The position numbers and the translations under genes were made by a program. The notes beneath the pieces are model-generated. The model saw only the letters and a program-made list of their open reading frames with translations, ran no database searches and was not told the origin of the DNA. A DNA stretch of 35,969 bases from Bacteroidetes bacterium UBA2664 (GTDB lineage: Bacteria > Bacteroidota > Rhodothermia > Balneolales > Balneolaceae). Positions within the stretch are counted from its first letter, which is position 1. Each line of letters opens with the position of its first letter. The stretch lies in the NCBI GenBank assembly GCA_002359315.1, contig DEMS01000017.1, positions 55,066-91,034 on the forward strand, given 5' to 3'. Of the stretch, positions 22,190-30,455 are shown in pieces.

Positions 22190-23461
22190 ATGAACAAAAA
22201 AGAGAATATTGTCATGACACGCGGAATACAAATCAGCACCTTGCTGTTTGCAGGGATCCTGTTTTTTCAATCTTGTGGAGATCAGATTGTTGGCGTTGAT
22301 AACCCCAAAGGTGAATTGCCCCGCGAATTAACGGCCACAGAGAAGATGGTTATTGAAGCGGATCAATCGTTTAGTTATGAACTTTTTCGAAATACAGTCG
22401 ATTTTGATGATGAGGAAAACATCATGATCTCACCTTTAAGCGTTTCGATGGCGCTCTCTATGACTTTAAACGGTGCGGAGGGTGAAACGTTTGAGGCGAT
22501 GCGAGAGACACTTAAAATGAGTGGAATGAATCTCGATGAGGTCAATGATGGCTATCGAACACTCATAAAACTATTGGTTGATCTGGATCCGGATGTCAAA
22601 CTGAAAGTGGCCAATTCGATCTGGCATGATGATGATTTGCAGGTTAAACAAGATTTTCTCAATCGGGTAGAAGATGCTTTTGATGCATCCGTTGAAGATC
22701 TGGACTTTCAAGATCCCGCTTCCGTGAATAGAATCAACGAATGGGTAAATACAAATACAGAGGGATTAATCGAAAAAATTATTGATGAAATTCCGGATGA
22801 AATGGTCATGTATCTGATCAATGCGATCTATTTTAAGGGAAATTGGTTATATCAGTTTGACGAAGATGATACTCGAATTGCAGACTTTTACCTTGAATCC
22901 GGCGAGACAAAACAGGTGGATATGATGACACAAAGGGATCGTTTTGCAACCTATTTCTCTGAACAGGTGCATATGATTGAACTTCCTTATGGGGATAGTC
23001 TCTTTTCCATGACCGTATTGATGCCCTCAGATGAGAATCAACCCTTGGATCAATTTATCTCCGAAGCTGTGACTGCAGAAAACCTGCATAATTGGAGATC
23101 AAATTTAAGGACACCGTTTCAGGACATTCCGGTTCATTTGCCCAAATTCGAGATGGAGTATGAAATCGAATACAACGAAATCCTGAAAGCGATGGGCATG
23201 GAGATCGCTTTTGATGAGTGGGAAGCAGATTTTAGCGGTATTGCCGATACGTCACCTCAAAATCTCTTTATCAGTGAGGTTAAACATAAGACCTTTATCT
23301 CTGTAGATGAGAAGGGTACGGAAGCTGCAGCGGTTACGAGCGTGGGGGTTGGAGTCACATCCATGCCTCAACCGATGATTGTGAATCGTCCGTTCGTTTT
23401 TATCATTCATGAGCGCGAGAGCGGAACGAATCTGTTTATGGGGAAAGTGAAAGATCCTTGA
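22190..23461 (+). CDS. Serpin-family protease inhibitor, lipoprotein
   Basis: A 423-residue serpin with a lipobox (F-F-Q-S-C, Cys29; ATG 22214 would also work). Family marks are N-I-M-I-S-P-L-S-V-S-M-A-L, N-A-I-Y-F-K-G-N-W and the C-terminal N-R-P-F-V-F-I-I-H. The reactive loop reads D-E-K-G-T-E-A-A-A-V-T-S-V-G-V-G-V-T-S-M. Its length equals that of human alpha-1-antitrypsin, and the small-residue hinge T-E-A-A-A is that of an inhibitory serpin. By position P1 is Thr390 and P1' Ser391, which would suit elastase-like proteases (inference). It probably guards the cell surface. It is inserted opposite to the his genes, between hisA and hisF. Confidence 0.93.
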   Translation: MNKKENIVMTRGIQISTLLFAGILFFQSCGDQIVGVDNPKGELPRELTATEKMVIEADQSFSYELFRNTVDFDDEENIMISPLSVSMALSMTLNGAEGETFEAMRETLKMSGMNLDEVNDGYRTLIKLLVDLDPDVKLKVANSIWHDDDLQVKQDFLNRVEDAFDASVEDLDFQDPASVNRINEWVNTNTEGLIEKIIDEIPDEMVMYLINAIYFKGNWLYQFDEDDTRIADFYLESGETKQVDMMTQRDRFATYFSEQVHMIELPYGDSLFSMTVLMPSDENQPLDQFISEAVTAENLHNWRSNLRTPFQDIPVHLPKFEMEYEIEYNEILKAMGMEIAFDEWEADFSGIADTSPQNLFISEVKHKTFISVDEKGTEAAAVTSVGVGVTSMPQPMIVNRPFVFIIHERESGTNLFMGKVKDP

Positions 23462-23463
23462 GA

Positions 23464-23568
23464 GTGAGAAGTGAAAAGTGAGAAGTGAAAAGTGAGAAGT
23501 GAGAAGTGAAAAGTGAAAAGTGAAATGTGAGAAGTGAAATGTGAGACTGGAGACGGGAGAAGTCTCAC
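23464..23568. repeat. Heptamer microsatellite (GTGARAN) x12 with terminal hairpin
   Basis: Twelve heptamer units (GTGAGAA, GTGAAAA, GTGAAAT, GTGAGAC) run from 23464 to 23547, starting 2 bp after the serpin stop. GTGAGACT (23541-23548) then pairs with AGTCTCAC (23561-23568), which overlaps the hisA stop. The hairpin could end both converging transcripts, though no T-run follows. Confidence 0.88.
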
Positions 23569-24284
23569 TTCTCACTCAATTGCGCCATTTCACTCAATTG
23601 AATATTTCCTTCGTAATATGCTTTCCCAACAACAACCCCGTAGAGATCTTGATTTTTTAAGTCTGTTAGATCTTTGAGGGATGAAACACCTCCCGATGCA
23701 ATCCAGTTCAGGTTTGGGAAACTCTGTTGCAAAAGCTGATACATTTCAATATTTGGGCCATTCAACATACCATCGCGTGCGATATCGGTGCTGAGTACGG
23801 TACGCAGTCCGGCATTAATCATCGGCTGCAGGAACAACTCAATCGGGGCATCTGAGGTTTCAAGCCACCCGCCATATGCCATTTTCCCATCCTTCAGATC
23901 CAATCCTAAAATCATTTTATCCGGATAGGCTTTAATCGCTTTCAGCCACTCTTCACTGTTTTTGACAGCCATGGATGAACAGATCACGCCACTAATCCCA
24001 TTTTCAATTAGCAATTCAATATCCTCCCTTTTCCGAACCCCGCCCCCCGTCTGTACAGAGAGCCCCAACTCATCAATCATCGCCCGTATGATCGGTAAAT
24101 TTTCAAATTGTCCACTTTTGGCCCCATTCAGATCCACTACATGAATGTGTGAAAACCCTGCATTTTTAAAATTACGTGCCTCATCAAGAGGATCATGGTT
24201 ATAGATCGTCTTTTTTGAATAATCTCCTTTCTGAAGGCGGACCGCCTGTCCATCCAGAAGATCAATTGCAGGTATTATCTTCAT
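23565..24284 (-). CDS. hisA: ProFAR isomerase (phosphoribosylformimino-AICAR-P isomerase)
   Basis: A 239-residue barrel enzyme of histidine synthesis step 4. It starts M-K-I-I-P-A-I-D-L-L-D-G-Q-A-V-R-L with the catalytic Asp8, and carries G-G-G-V-R, S-T-D-I-A-R-D-G-M-L-N-G-P-N with the second Asp, and I-A-S-G-G-V-S-S-L. Length is standard. Its last codons, L-S-E-K-stop, are written in the heptamer-like sequence AGTGAGAAGTGA. It is followed downstream not by hisF but by the inverted serpin gene. Confidence 0.96.
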   Translation of the reverse strand: MKIIPAIDLLDGQAVRLQKGDYSKKTIYNHDPLDEARNFKNAGFSHIHVVDLNGAKSGQFENLPIIRAMIDELGLSVQTGGGVRKREDIELLIENGISGVICSSMAVKNSEEWLKAIKAYPDKMILGLDLKDGKMAYGGWLETSDAPIELFLQPMINAGLRTVLSTDIARDGMLNGPNIEMYQLLQQSFPNLNWIASGGVSSLKDLTDLKNQDLYGVVVGKAYYEGNIQLSEMAQLSEK

Positions 24285-24561
24285 TCTTTAAAACCGAATT
24301 AAATTATCGGGCTACCGTAAAAAGCCCGTTTGAAAGAGTCTAAAAGTACGATGTGAATAGAATAATAACCAATTTAACCGAGCTATTTTAAAAACAAGAG
24401 ATTTAAACGTGAGCTGATTCCAGGTCAAAGAAAAAGGGAGTATAAAGTCGTACTCTAACACCTCCCAGCCCCCTCCCGAGGTATCGGGACAGGTATCATT
24501 TTTTTTTGGGGGGGGGTAATTCATTTACAAAAAAGAAGAAAGTTGAATCTATTGAATTGAC
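24285..24561. other. hisH-hisA gap with hairpin and homopolymer runs
   Basis: This 277-bp gap splits the his operon and has no gene. It holds a hairpin CGGGCT/AGCCCG (24308-24328), a pyrimidine-rich stretch ending in CCCGAGGTATC (about 24476-24486, inverse copy near 5521-5531), and a run of nine T's and nine G's (24499-24516). The runs are likely to be slippage-prone. Confidence 0.65.
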
Positions 24562-25161
24562 TCAAGCCTTACTGTTTACCATATCCAGAAAATTTTGAAG
24601 CAGCAGTGATCCAACCTGACCCGATTTTTCGGGGTGAAACTGAACCCCCATGAAATTGTCTTTAGCAACCACCGCAGCAAAATCTTTAATGTAGAGACAG
24701 GATGCCAATGTATACTCATTTGTTGGCGCATAATAACCATGCACATAGTATAAAAACTGTTTATTCCCGATCCCATTGATCAGAGGGTGCTCTTTTTTGG
24801 AATCAAACTGATTCCACCCCATGTGGGGTACTTTCGCCTGCGTGGAATCAAATTTTTTGAGTCTGCCGGGAATGATTCCAAGAGTTTTGCAATCCCCCTC
24901 TTCAGAGGTTTCAAATAACAATTGCATACCGAGACAGATTCCAAGAACCGGTTTTTTTGTTGATTTAAGCCACACGTCCAGATCTTTGGCCCTTAAGTCA
25001 TCCATCGCAGCGGCGGCATGACCTACACCCGGGAAAATAATGGCCGTTGCTTTTTCCAGTTCGTCAGGATCATCAGAAATAAAATAAGCTGCTCCAAGCC
25101 GTTCTAATGCATTAGATACAGAGGCTAAATTTCCGGCTTTGTACTTTACAATTCCAATCAC
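24562..25161 (-). CDS. hisH: Imidazole glycerol phosphate synthase glutaminase subunit
   Basis: A 199-residue class I amidotransferase that feeds ammonia to HisF. The oxyanion strand I-I-F-P-G-V-G-H, nucleophile L-G-I-C-L-G-M-Q-L-L and the His/Glu pair V-Q-F-H-P-E-K-S are all present; Y-Y-V-H-G-Y-Y is also typical. It starts 3 bp after hisB ends, showing co-transcription. Its partner hisF is about 2.5 kb further on, past the serpin gene. Confidence 0.96.
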   Translation of the reverse strand: MIGIVKYKAGNLASVSNALERLGAAYFISDDPDELEKATAIIFPGVGHAAAAMDDLRAKDLDVWLKSTKKPVLGICLGMQLLFETSEEGDCKTLGIIPGRLKKFDSTQAKVPHMGWNQFDSKKEHPLINGIGNKQFLYYVHGYYAPTNEYTLASCLYIKDFAAVVAKDNFMGVQFHPEKSGQVGSLLLQNFLDMVNSKA

Positions 25162-25164
25162 AGT

Positions 25165-26055
25165 TTAAATCAATCCTTTTGTCGATGGGAGTATTCCCTT
25201 TATACGTTCATTTCGGCTTACAGCAAAACGAAGTGCCTTTGCAAATCCCTTAAAAATGGATTCTATGACATGATGTTCATTTTTGCCGTCAGCTTTAACA
25301 TGCAAGGTTGCTTTGGCGTTCATTGCCAGCGTATAAAAAAAATGTTCCAGCATCTCTGTAGGGAAATCGCCAACATATTCTCTGTTTAAATTTACGTCCC
25401 AGCGCAGATAGGGTCGATCGGAAAGATCAATCGCAACAGTCGCCTGCGCCTCATCCATAGGCAGTACAAAACCGTAACGCTGGATTCCCGCTTTATTTTC
25501 AGAAATTGCAGCCCGAATTGCACTGCCCAATGCGATCGCGCAATCTTCAATTGTGTGATGTTCATCCACTTCCAGATCCCCTTTGCAGGTCAATTCCAGA
25601 TCAATCAACCCGTGCCGGGCAATCTGATCCAGCATATGATCGAAAAATACGACTCCGGTATCGATACTGCTTTCACCGGTTCCATCCAGATTCAGCGATA
25701 AAGATATCTGAGTCTCTTTGGTGTCTCTCTTCAGTGTCGTTTTTCGGTCAGGGAAAAGTATTTTCCGACATAACTGATCCCAACTTTTTGCTGTAGAAAA
25801 AGGGGACTCATCTTTTTTGAAGGTTAAATTTCCATCTTCAAATAGGATCACCCCATCTTCCAGGCCTTCTGCTATTTCTTGGGATGTAATGGCTTCATTC
25901 CGGAGGAGTGACTTTTGAGTTTCGGAGAGATCTTTTATGGGGATATTGAGATCAACTCCTGACTCCAGAAGTAATTTCATTCCATAAAGCGCCCTTGGCT
26001 GGAGTAAATTCTCAGTTTCACAGGTCAGAGCTGATTGTTCAATCCTTATTTTCAT
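25165..26055 (-). CDS. hisB: Imidazoleglycerol-phosphate dehydratase with extra N-terminal domain
   Basis: A 296-residue protein. Residues about 103-296 are a complete IGP dehydratase (step 6): L-N-L-D-G-T-G-E-S, F-F-D-H-M-L-D-Q-I-A-R-H-G, D-E-H-H-T-I-E-D-C-A, S-D-R-P-Y-L-R-W, and E-H-H-V-I-E-S-I-F-K. Metal-binding histidines are intact. The first ~100 residues are not part of the dehydratase. They lack the D-x-D-G-T motif of the histidinol-phosphatase domain found in bifunctional HisB and are too short for it. The extension could be a decayed remnant or an unrelated domain. It overlaps hisC by four bases. Confidence 0.93.
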   Translation of the reverse strand: MKIRIEQSALTCETENLLQPRALYGMKLLLESGVDLNIPIKDLSETQKSLLRNEAITSQEIAEGLEDGVILFEDGNLTFKKDESPFSTAKSWDQLCRKILFPDRKTTLKRDTKETQISLSLNLDGTGESSIDTGVVFFDHMLDQIARHGLIDLELTCKGDLEVDEHHTIEDCAIALGSAIRAAISENKAGIQRYGFVLPMDEAQATVAIDLSDRPYLRWDVNLNREYVGDFPTEMLEHFFYTLAMNAKATLHVKADGKNEHHVIESIFKGFAKALRFAVSRNERIKGILPSTKGLI

Positions 26056-27098
26056 GATAGAATCTCCTTTAAGGTTTTGAGGAATCGAATATTTTCATCC
26101 GGCATCCCGATCGTCACTCTCAGACAATCTTCACAATGGGGTTCATTGCCTCTGTATCGGATGATGACGCCTTTTTCTGCAAGTTTCTGATAGACTTCTT
26201 TTGCATTTTTAATTTTAAAAAGCAGGAAATTTGCATCGGAAGGATACACTTTTTCAACAGCGTCTGCGTACGAAAGCTGCTCGGCTATATAGTCTCGCTC
26301 ATCAATAATTTTTTCAATATTTAATTCCATAACCGGCATCTGATCAAAGGCTTTTAGTGCCATGTCTGCCGTAAGTTTATTGATATTGTACGGTGCTTTT
26401 ACTTTCAGCATCACCTCTATAATTTCCGGGTTTGAGATGGCGATGCCCAATCGGATACCGGCTAAACCGAACGATTTAGAAAATGTTTGAAGGACGACCA
26501 AATTTGGATATTGCTGGACCAGGTCAGCCATCGATTCCTGTCCGCTGAAATCGATATATGCTTCATCAAGCACCACAATGCCGGGAAATTTTGAAATCAG
26601 TTTAAGCAGATCCGTTTTCTTTAAATTATTAGCTGTGGGATTATTGGGTGAACATAAAAAAAGGATTTTTGTCTTTGAATCCGACGCTTTCAGGATTTCA
26701 TCCACCTGCAGGTGAAAATTTGGTGTGAGAAGTACTTCTTTGACCTTCACATTGTTGATATTTGCCGCAACCTTGTACATGCCATAAGTAGGCGGGGTGG
26801 TGAGGATGGAGTCATCGCCGGGTTCACAAAACATGCGAATGATCAGATCGATCGGTTCATCACTTCCAACGCCGAGAAAAATATTTTCAAAATCGACTCC
26901 TCGCCAGGATGCAATTTTTTTTCTTAAGGCATCCTGGGTAGGTGATGGATATCTATGCAGGTCCAGCTGATTTCGAATGGGTGCCCCAAGGCTATTCTCA
27001 TTGGCATCCAGCAGCAATCCCTCATTATAATCATCCCGAGCACTGCGATAGGGAACCAGATTTCTGATATTTTCTCTTAAAAGTGATTTAATATTCAT
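26052..27098 (-). CDS. hisC: Histidinol-phosphate aminotransferase
   Basis: A 348-residue class I/II PLP aminotransferase (step 7). Marks are N-E-N-S-L-G, D-E-A-Y-I-D-F, the PLP lysine in T-F-S-K-S-F-G-L-A-G-I-R-L-G, and the late V-I-I-R-Y-R-G. I choose ATG 27098 (M-N-I-K-S-L-L-R-E-N-I), the usual start of the family, rather than ATG 27122, which adds eight residues and overlaps hisD. Its stop overlaps the hisB start by four bases. Confidence 0.95.
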   Translation of the reverse strand: MNIKSLLRENIRNLVPYRSARDDYNEGLLLDANENSLGAPIRNQLDLHRYPSPTQDALRKKIASWRGVDFENIFLGVGSDEPIDLIIRMFCEPGDDSILTTPPTYGMYKVAANINNVKVKEVLLTPNFHLQVDEILKASDSKTKILFLCSPNNPTANNLKKTDLLKLISKFPGIVVLDEAYIDFSGQESMADLVQQYPNLVVLQTFSKSFGLAGIRLGIAISNPEIIEVMLKVKAPYNINKLTADMALKAFDQMPVMELNIEKIIDERDYIAEQLSYADAVEKVYPSDANFLLFKIKNAKEVYQKLAEKGVIIRYRGNEPHCEDCLRVTIGMPDENIRFLKTLKEILS

Positions 27099-27111
27099 TG
27101 TTATGAGATTT

Positions 27112-28404
27112 TCACTCGCCATTTAGTTTTTTCAGCCGGATAGCTACCGCATTGCGATGAGCTTCCAGTCCTTCCAGTTTGGCAAGGGTTTCTACGGCCG
27201 GGCCTAAGCTCTGGAGGCCTTTTTGAGTCACTTTTTGCATGGTAATAAATTTCTGAAAACTTTGAAGTGAGACGCCGCTATACATTTTTGCATACCCGTA
27301 CGTAGGTAGTGTATGATTTGTCCCGGAAGCATAATCCCCCATACTCTCCGGTGTCCATGGGCCTATAAAAACAGATCCGGCATTGATGACATTCAGCGAA
27401 AGGTCATCGGCATCTTTTGTATTGATGATGAGATGTTCCGGTGCATACAGATTGGAAAATTCCATTGCATCCGCTGAATTGTCCACAATCAGAATGAAAC
27501 TTTTAGAGAGGGCCTCGTCAGCAAAATCCTTTCTTGGGAGCTCTTCCAGTTGTTGATTCAGAATTTTGACCAGATTTTCTGTGTCAAAATCCGGTGTTGC
27601 AACCAGTATAGCCTGACTATCAGATCCATGTTCCGCCTGTGAGAGCAGATCTGCTGCAACAAATTCGGGGTCTGCGCTCCCATCAGCGATCACCAGCACT
27701 TCTGAGGGTCCGGCCGGCATATCGATGGAGACCATCGCTTCACTGTTTTGCAGGATCATTTTTGCTGCAGTAACATATTGATTTCCCGGGCCAAAAATTT
27801 TATCAACTTTCGGGATCGATTCTGTTCCGTAAGCCATTCCTGCAATGGCCTGAGCCCCACCGGCTTTTACAACGGATTTAGCGCCAATCTGTTGTGCAAC
27901 ATAGACGATAGAGTCGGGTACCGTCCCGTTTTTGGTGGGAGGTGTAGCGAGGACAATGGTATCACAGCCGGCAAGCATGGCCGGAACTCCAAGCATCATT
28001 GCCGTGGAGGGGAGAGGAGCGGTGCCTCCCGGAACATAGAGGCCTACTCTCTGCACAGGTTTTGCAATCCGGCTGCAGAATATTCCCGTTTCTGTTTCGA
28101 CAATCAGTGTTTCACTCGCTTGATTTTTGTGGAAAAGGGTGATGTTCTTAAGAGCTCTGTCGATTGCTGCTTTAATTTCCGCTTCTAAAGATATCTCCAC
28201 AGAATTCGGATCAAGAGTGACATCTACCGTATCTATCCCATCAAATTGTTTCGTATAGGTTCGAATGGCTTGGTCACCCTGTTTTTTAACTTCATCAAGA
28301 ATAGGCTGAACCGTATCAGCAATCGTGCTGAAATCAATTTTAGGCCTTAAAAGGAGTTTTTCAATCTCCTCACTCGATAATGTATTGTAACGATATGTTT
28401 TCAT
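27112..28404 (-). CDS. hisD: Histidinol dehydrogenase
   Basis: A 430-residue zinc enzyme carrying out the last two steps, histidinol to histidine with two NAD+. Visible are Y-V-P-G-G-T-A-P-L-P-S-T, F-G-P-G-N-Q-Y-V-T-A-A-K, A-G-P-S-E-V-L-V-I-A-D, Q-A-E-H-G-S-D-S-Q, Y-A-P-E-H-L-I and Y-A-S-G-T-N-H-T-L-P-T. Length is standard. It follows hisG by 42 bp. Confidence 0.97.
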   Translation of the reverse strand: MKTYRYNTLSSEEIEKLLLRPKIDFSTIADTVQPILDEVKKQGDQAIRTYTKQFDGIDTVDVTLDPNSVEISLEAEIKAAIDRALKNITLFHKNQASETLIVETETGIFCSRIAKPVQRVGLYVPGGTAPLPSTAMMLGVPAMLAGCDTIVLATPPTKNGTVPDSIVYVAQQIGAKSVVKAGGAQAIAGMAYGTESIPKVDKIFGPGNQYVTAAKMILQNSEAMVSIDMPAGPSEVLVIADGSADPEFVAADLLSQAEHGSDSQAILVATPDFDTENLVKILNQQLEELPRKDFADEALSKSFILIVDNSADAMEFSNLYAPEHLIINTKDADDLSLNVINAGSVFIGPWTPESMGDYASGTNHTLPTYGYAKMYSGVSLQSFQKFITMQKVTQKGLQSLGPAVETLAKLEGLEAHRNAVAIRLKKLNGE

Positions 28405-28446
28405 GAGGTATGAATCGTGAGTCGTGAAAATTCGGGCAATATCTGT

Positions 28447-29325
28447 TTATGCAATCATGCTTTCAATCGGAAGCATTACAATTCCGGTTGCTCCGGCTGC
28501 TTTCAGCTGTTCCATGACATCCCAAAAGGTAGAAAGAGGAACAACAGCGTGAATGGCGACCATTCCATTATCAGCCAGTGGCATTACGGTTGGGCTCTTC
28601 AGCGAGGGTAAAATCTCTTTAATTTTTGATACCGCTTCTTGGGGTGCGTTCATCAGGATATACTTGCTTTTTGCTGCTTTTTGATAGCCTTCAATGCGTT
28701 GTAAAATTCTCTCAATCAGATTTTCTTTACCGGGAGAGAGCGGTTTGTTGGTTTTTACAAGCTGTGTTTCAGAGTCAAAGATATTGATCACCTCTTCGAG
28801 TCCGTTCGCTTTGAGTGTTCCGCCTGTAGAGACCAGGTCACAAATGGCATCTGCAATCTCCAGACGGGGCGCTATTTCCACAGACCCGGAAAGAGTGACG
28901 ATGTCTACATTAATATTTTTGGAATCAAAATAGCGCTTGGTGATTCCCGGATAGCTGGTGGCAATTCTTTTGCCGGCAAAATCAGCGGCTGATTTGAGTT
29001 TATCCTCTTTCGGAGCCGCCAGGGAAAGCCGGCATACCCCATAATTGAGTCCGCGGATAATAGTGACATCCGCTTCATCTTCGGCTACTACATTGGCACC
29101 CACAAAACCCAAGTCACAAACCCCATCTTCTACATACTCAGGAATATCATCATCCCGAATCAAAAGGAGTTCAACATCAAAATTCAAGCATTTAACCAGC
29201 AAACTCCGTTTATAGTCGTCAAATTTCAGCCCGATCCCCTCAAGCAGTGTGAGCGTTTTATCGGTTAATCTGCCGCTTTTCTGGACAGCAATACGTAATG
29301 AAGTGGTAGAGTCTAAAGTTCTCAT
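28447..29325 (-). CDS. hisG: ATP phosphoribosyltransferase, long form
   Basis: A 292-residue HisG, the committed step joining ATP and PRPP. Length and the C-terminal region show the long form with the regulatory HisG_C (ACT-like) domain that binds histidine for feedback inhibition. Marks are R-I-A-V-Q-K-S-G-R-L, C-D-L-G-F-V-G, R-I-A-T-S-Y-P and the PRPP loop D-L-V-S-T-G-G-T-L. It is the first structural gene of the his operon and lies 68 bp after the His-rich leader ORF. Confidence 0.96.
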   Translation of the reverse strand: MRTLDSTTSLRIAVQKSGRLTDKTLTLLEGIGLKFDDYKRSLLVKCLNFDVELLLIRDDDIPEYVEDGVCDLGFVGANVVAEDEADVTIIRGLNYGVCRLSLAAPKEDKLKSAADFAGKRIATSYPGITKRYFDSKNINVDIVTLSGSVEIAPRLEIADAICDLVSTGGTLKANGLEEVINIFDSETQLVKTNKPLSPGKENLIERILQRIEGYQKAAKSKYILMNAPQEAVSKIKEILPSLKSPTVMPLADNGMVAIHAVVPLSTFWDVMEQLKAAGATGIVMLPIESMIA

Positions 29326-29368
29326 AGAATAATTAATTTAAGGAATAAAATTTGGAAAGTGGGAGTTT

Positions 29369-29404
29369 AAAAATTGTGCGATGAAGAGGGATATTAATGC
29401 ACAA
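29369..29404 (-). terminator. Candidate his attenuator hairpin
   Basis: On the minus strand TTGTGC (29404-29399) pairs with GCACAA (29379-29374) and is followed by five T's (29373-29369). The stem is short (6 bp) and the loop long, so strength is doubtful. Its left arm overlaps the last His codons of the leader ORF, the arrangement needed for ribosome-controlled attenuation. Confidence 0.5.
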
Positions 29405-29468
29405 GATGCCCGTGAACACGATGATGGTGTCCGATTGTATGATAGATATGGAGTCGATTTTTTGTCAC
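29394..29468 (-). CDS. hisL: Histidine-rich leader peptide
   Basis: A 24-codon ORF starting at GTG 29468 and ending at TAA 29396-29394. The peptide reads M-T-K-N-R-L-H-I-Y-H-T-I-G-H-H-H-R-V-H-G then H-L-V-H: eight His codons in 24, including three in a row. Its position 68 bp before hisG and an overlapping hairpin-plus-T-run fit a classical attenuation leader: a ribosome stalled at His codons would prevent the terminator. An in-frame TAG lies just upstream, so the start is well bounded. There is no clear Shine-Dalgarno sequence, as is usual in this group. Function is inferred from composition and position. Confidence 0.72.
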   Translation of the reverse strand: MTKNRLHIYHTIGHHHRVHGHLVH

Positions 29469-29544
29469 TGAGTTAAACTATGGAATTCGTAAATATGAAA
29501 CCAATATAATTTTGACCCGGTTCCGGATCATCCGGAAAAGTTGA

Positions 29545-29583
29545 GAAAAAAAGAAAGCCCCGGTTCTATCAAAACCGGGGCTT
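29545..29583 (-). terminator. Strong intrinsic terminator, minus direction
   Basis: AAGCCCCGGTT (29555-29565) pairs perfectly with AACCGGGGCTT (29573-29583) around a 7-base loop. On the minus strand the stem is followed by TCTTTTTTTC. It would stop minus-strand transcription from further right before the his promoter. In the plus direction the T-run is poor. Confidence 0.88.
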
Positions 29584-29691
29584 CAGTGTTTTAGGGGTAA
29601 AATGGGTAGTTTATTTTGTAGCTGAATGGTTATACTTTCACTGATGAAAGATTGTTCCTTAATCTCAACGAAAAAAAGAAAAAAGCCTTGT

Positions 29692-29940
29692 ATGAAAACA
29701 ATTGCGCAGATTACATACATCCCTCTCTACACAGATCACCCAAAAGAGATCGTTCAGGATCTTATTGAATTTGTTGCACAACATGATGTGGAAGTGGATG
29801 TAAATTATCTATCCACCAGTGTCAAGGGCGAGACAGATGTTGTATTTGACCTGATCCGTGAAATTTATGAAGAAATGACTTTGGAAGATGAGAAATTCAG
29901 GCTTCACGTTGAACTTTTGAGTCCGGTTGATGAAGAGTGA
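29692..29940 (+). CDS. Thiamine-binding (MTH1187/YkoF)-like small protein
   Basis: An 82-residue protein. I-A-Q-I-T-Y-I-P-L-Y-T-D near the start, V-D-V-N-Y-L-S-T-S-V-K-G-E near the middle, and a helix (F-D-L-I-R-E-I-Y-E-E-M) before a final strand fit the small ferredoxin-like MTH1187/YkoF family, thought to bind thiamine or its pyrimidine. ATG 29692 is chosen because it begins the family's first strand; upstream readings add a charged, unconserved tail. It converges on the lipoprotein gene at 29946. Assignment is moderate. Confidence 0.65.
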   Translation: MKTIAQITYIPLYTDHPKEIVQDLIEFVAQHDVEVDVNYLSTSVKGETDVVFDLIREIYEEMTLEDEKFRLHVELLSPVDEE

Positions 29941-29945
29941 ATCCC

Positions 29946-30380
29946 TCAATCATATCTGGCGGGAAGGGTCTCCCACTCCCGAATTTCCATTCGGACCTCC
30001 TCCCCATCACTATTTGTGACAACGAGCTGATTGGGTTGACTTACTGTTTCTGAAGCTTCATGGAATAGTGCGGATTCAAGGATGATGCGTGCTTCGACCT
30101 TAAATATATTCTCAGCTGTGGGTGTGATTATTGGGGGGAATGATTTTCGTTCATTAAATATTACATATTCCGGAGTCATGGTAAAATCACTGTCAGGAAA
30201 ATAAATCGTGACGTCCGTGCCTCTTTCAGTAAAATTAGAGTCTGAATCAGGATTCGCAAACCAATGTTGTACAATCACATTGAAGGGTTGTTCAGTATTG
30301 GAATCTCCGGATGGCTCTGTAGTTTTGCAACTAACCAAGACAGTTGTAAGAAGGATGGTAAAAATAATTTTAAGTTTCAT
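29946..30380 (-). CDS. Small lipoprotein of unknown function
   Basis: A 144-residue protein with a lipoprotein signal (I-F-T-I-L-L-T-T-V-L-V-S-C, Cys18). The mature part is short and beta-rich (D-V-T-I-Y-F-P-D-S-D-F-T, Q-P-N-Q-L-V-V-T-N) and acidic. I do not recognise a family. It is divergent from the S41 peptidase gene with 75 bp between starts, so the two may share a control region. Confidence 0.75.
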   Translation of the reverse strand: MKLKIIFTILLTTVLVSCKTTEPSGDSNTEQPFNVIVQHWFANPDSDSNFTERGTDVTIYFPDSDFTMTPEYVIFNERKSFPPIITPTAENIFKVEARIILESALFHEASETVSQPNQLVVTNSDGEEVRMEIREWETLPARYD

Positions 30381-30455
30381 CTGTTATAAGTTAAAATATT
30401 CATCAAAAATCACTTTTCTAACGAAAAGAGCTGACAATACATATAATCTAATTTA

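Noticed and set aside
25743..25790. Histidinol-phosphatase motif I at K-I-L-F-P-D-R-K-T-T-L in HisB
   Set aside because: The resemblance to F-x-D-x-D-G-T is superficial: the second Asp and Gly are missing, and the segment leads directly into the normal dehydratase start.
29551..29583. The strong hairpin as the his attenuator itself
   Set aside because: It lies upstream of the leader ORF in the direction of his transcription, so a ribosome on the leader could not control it. The weaker hairpin at 29374-29404 is the better candidate.
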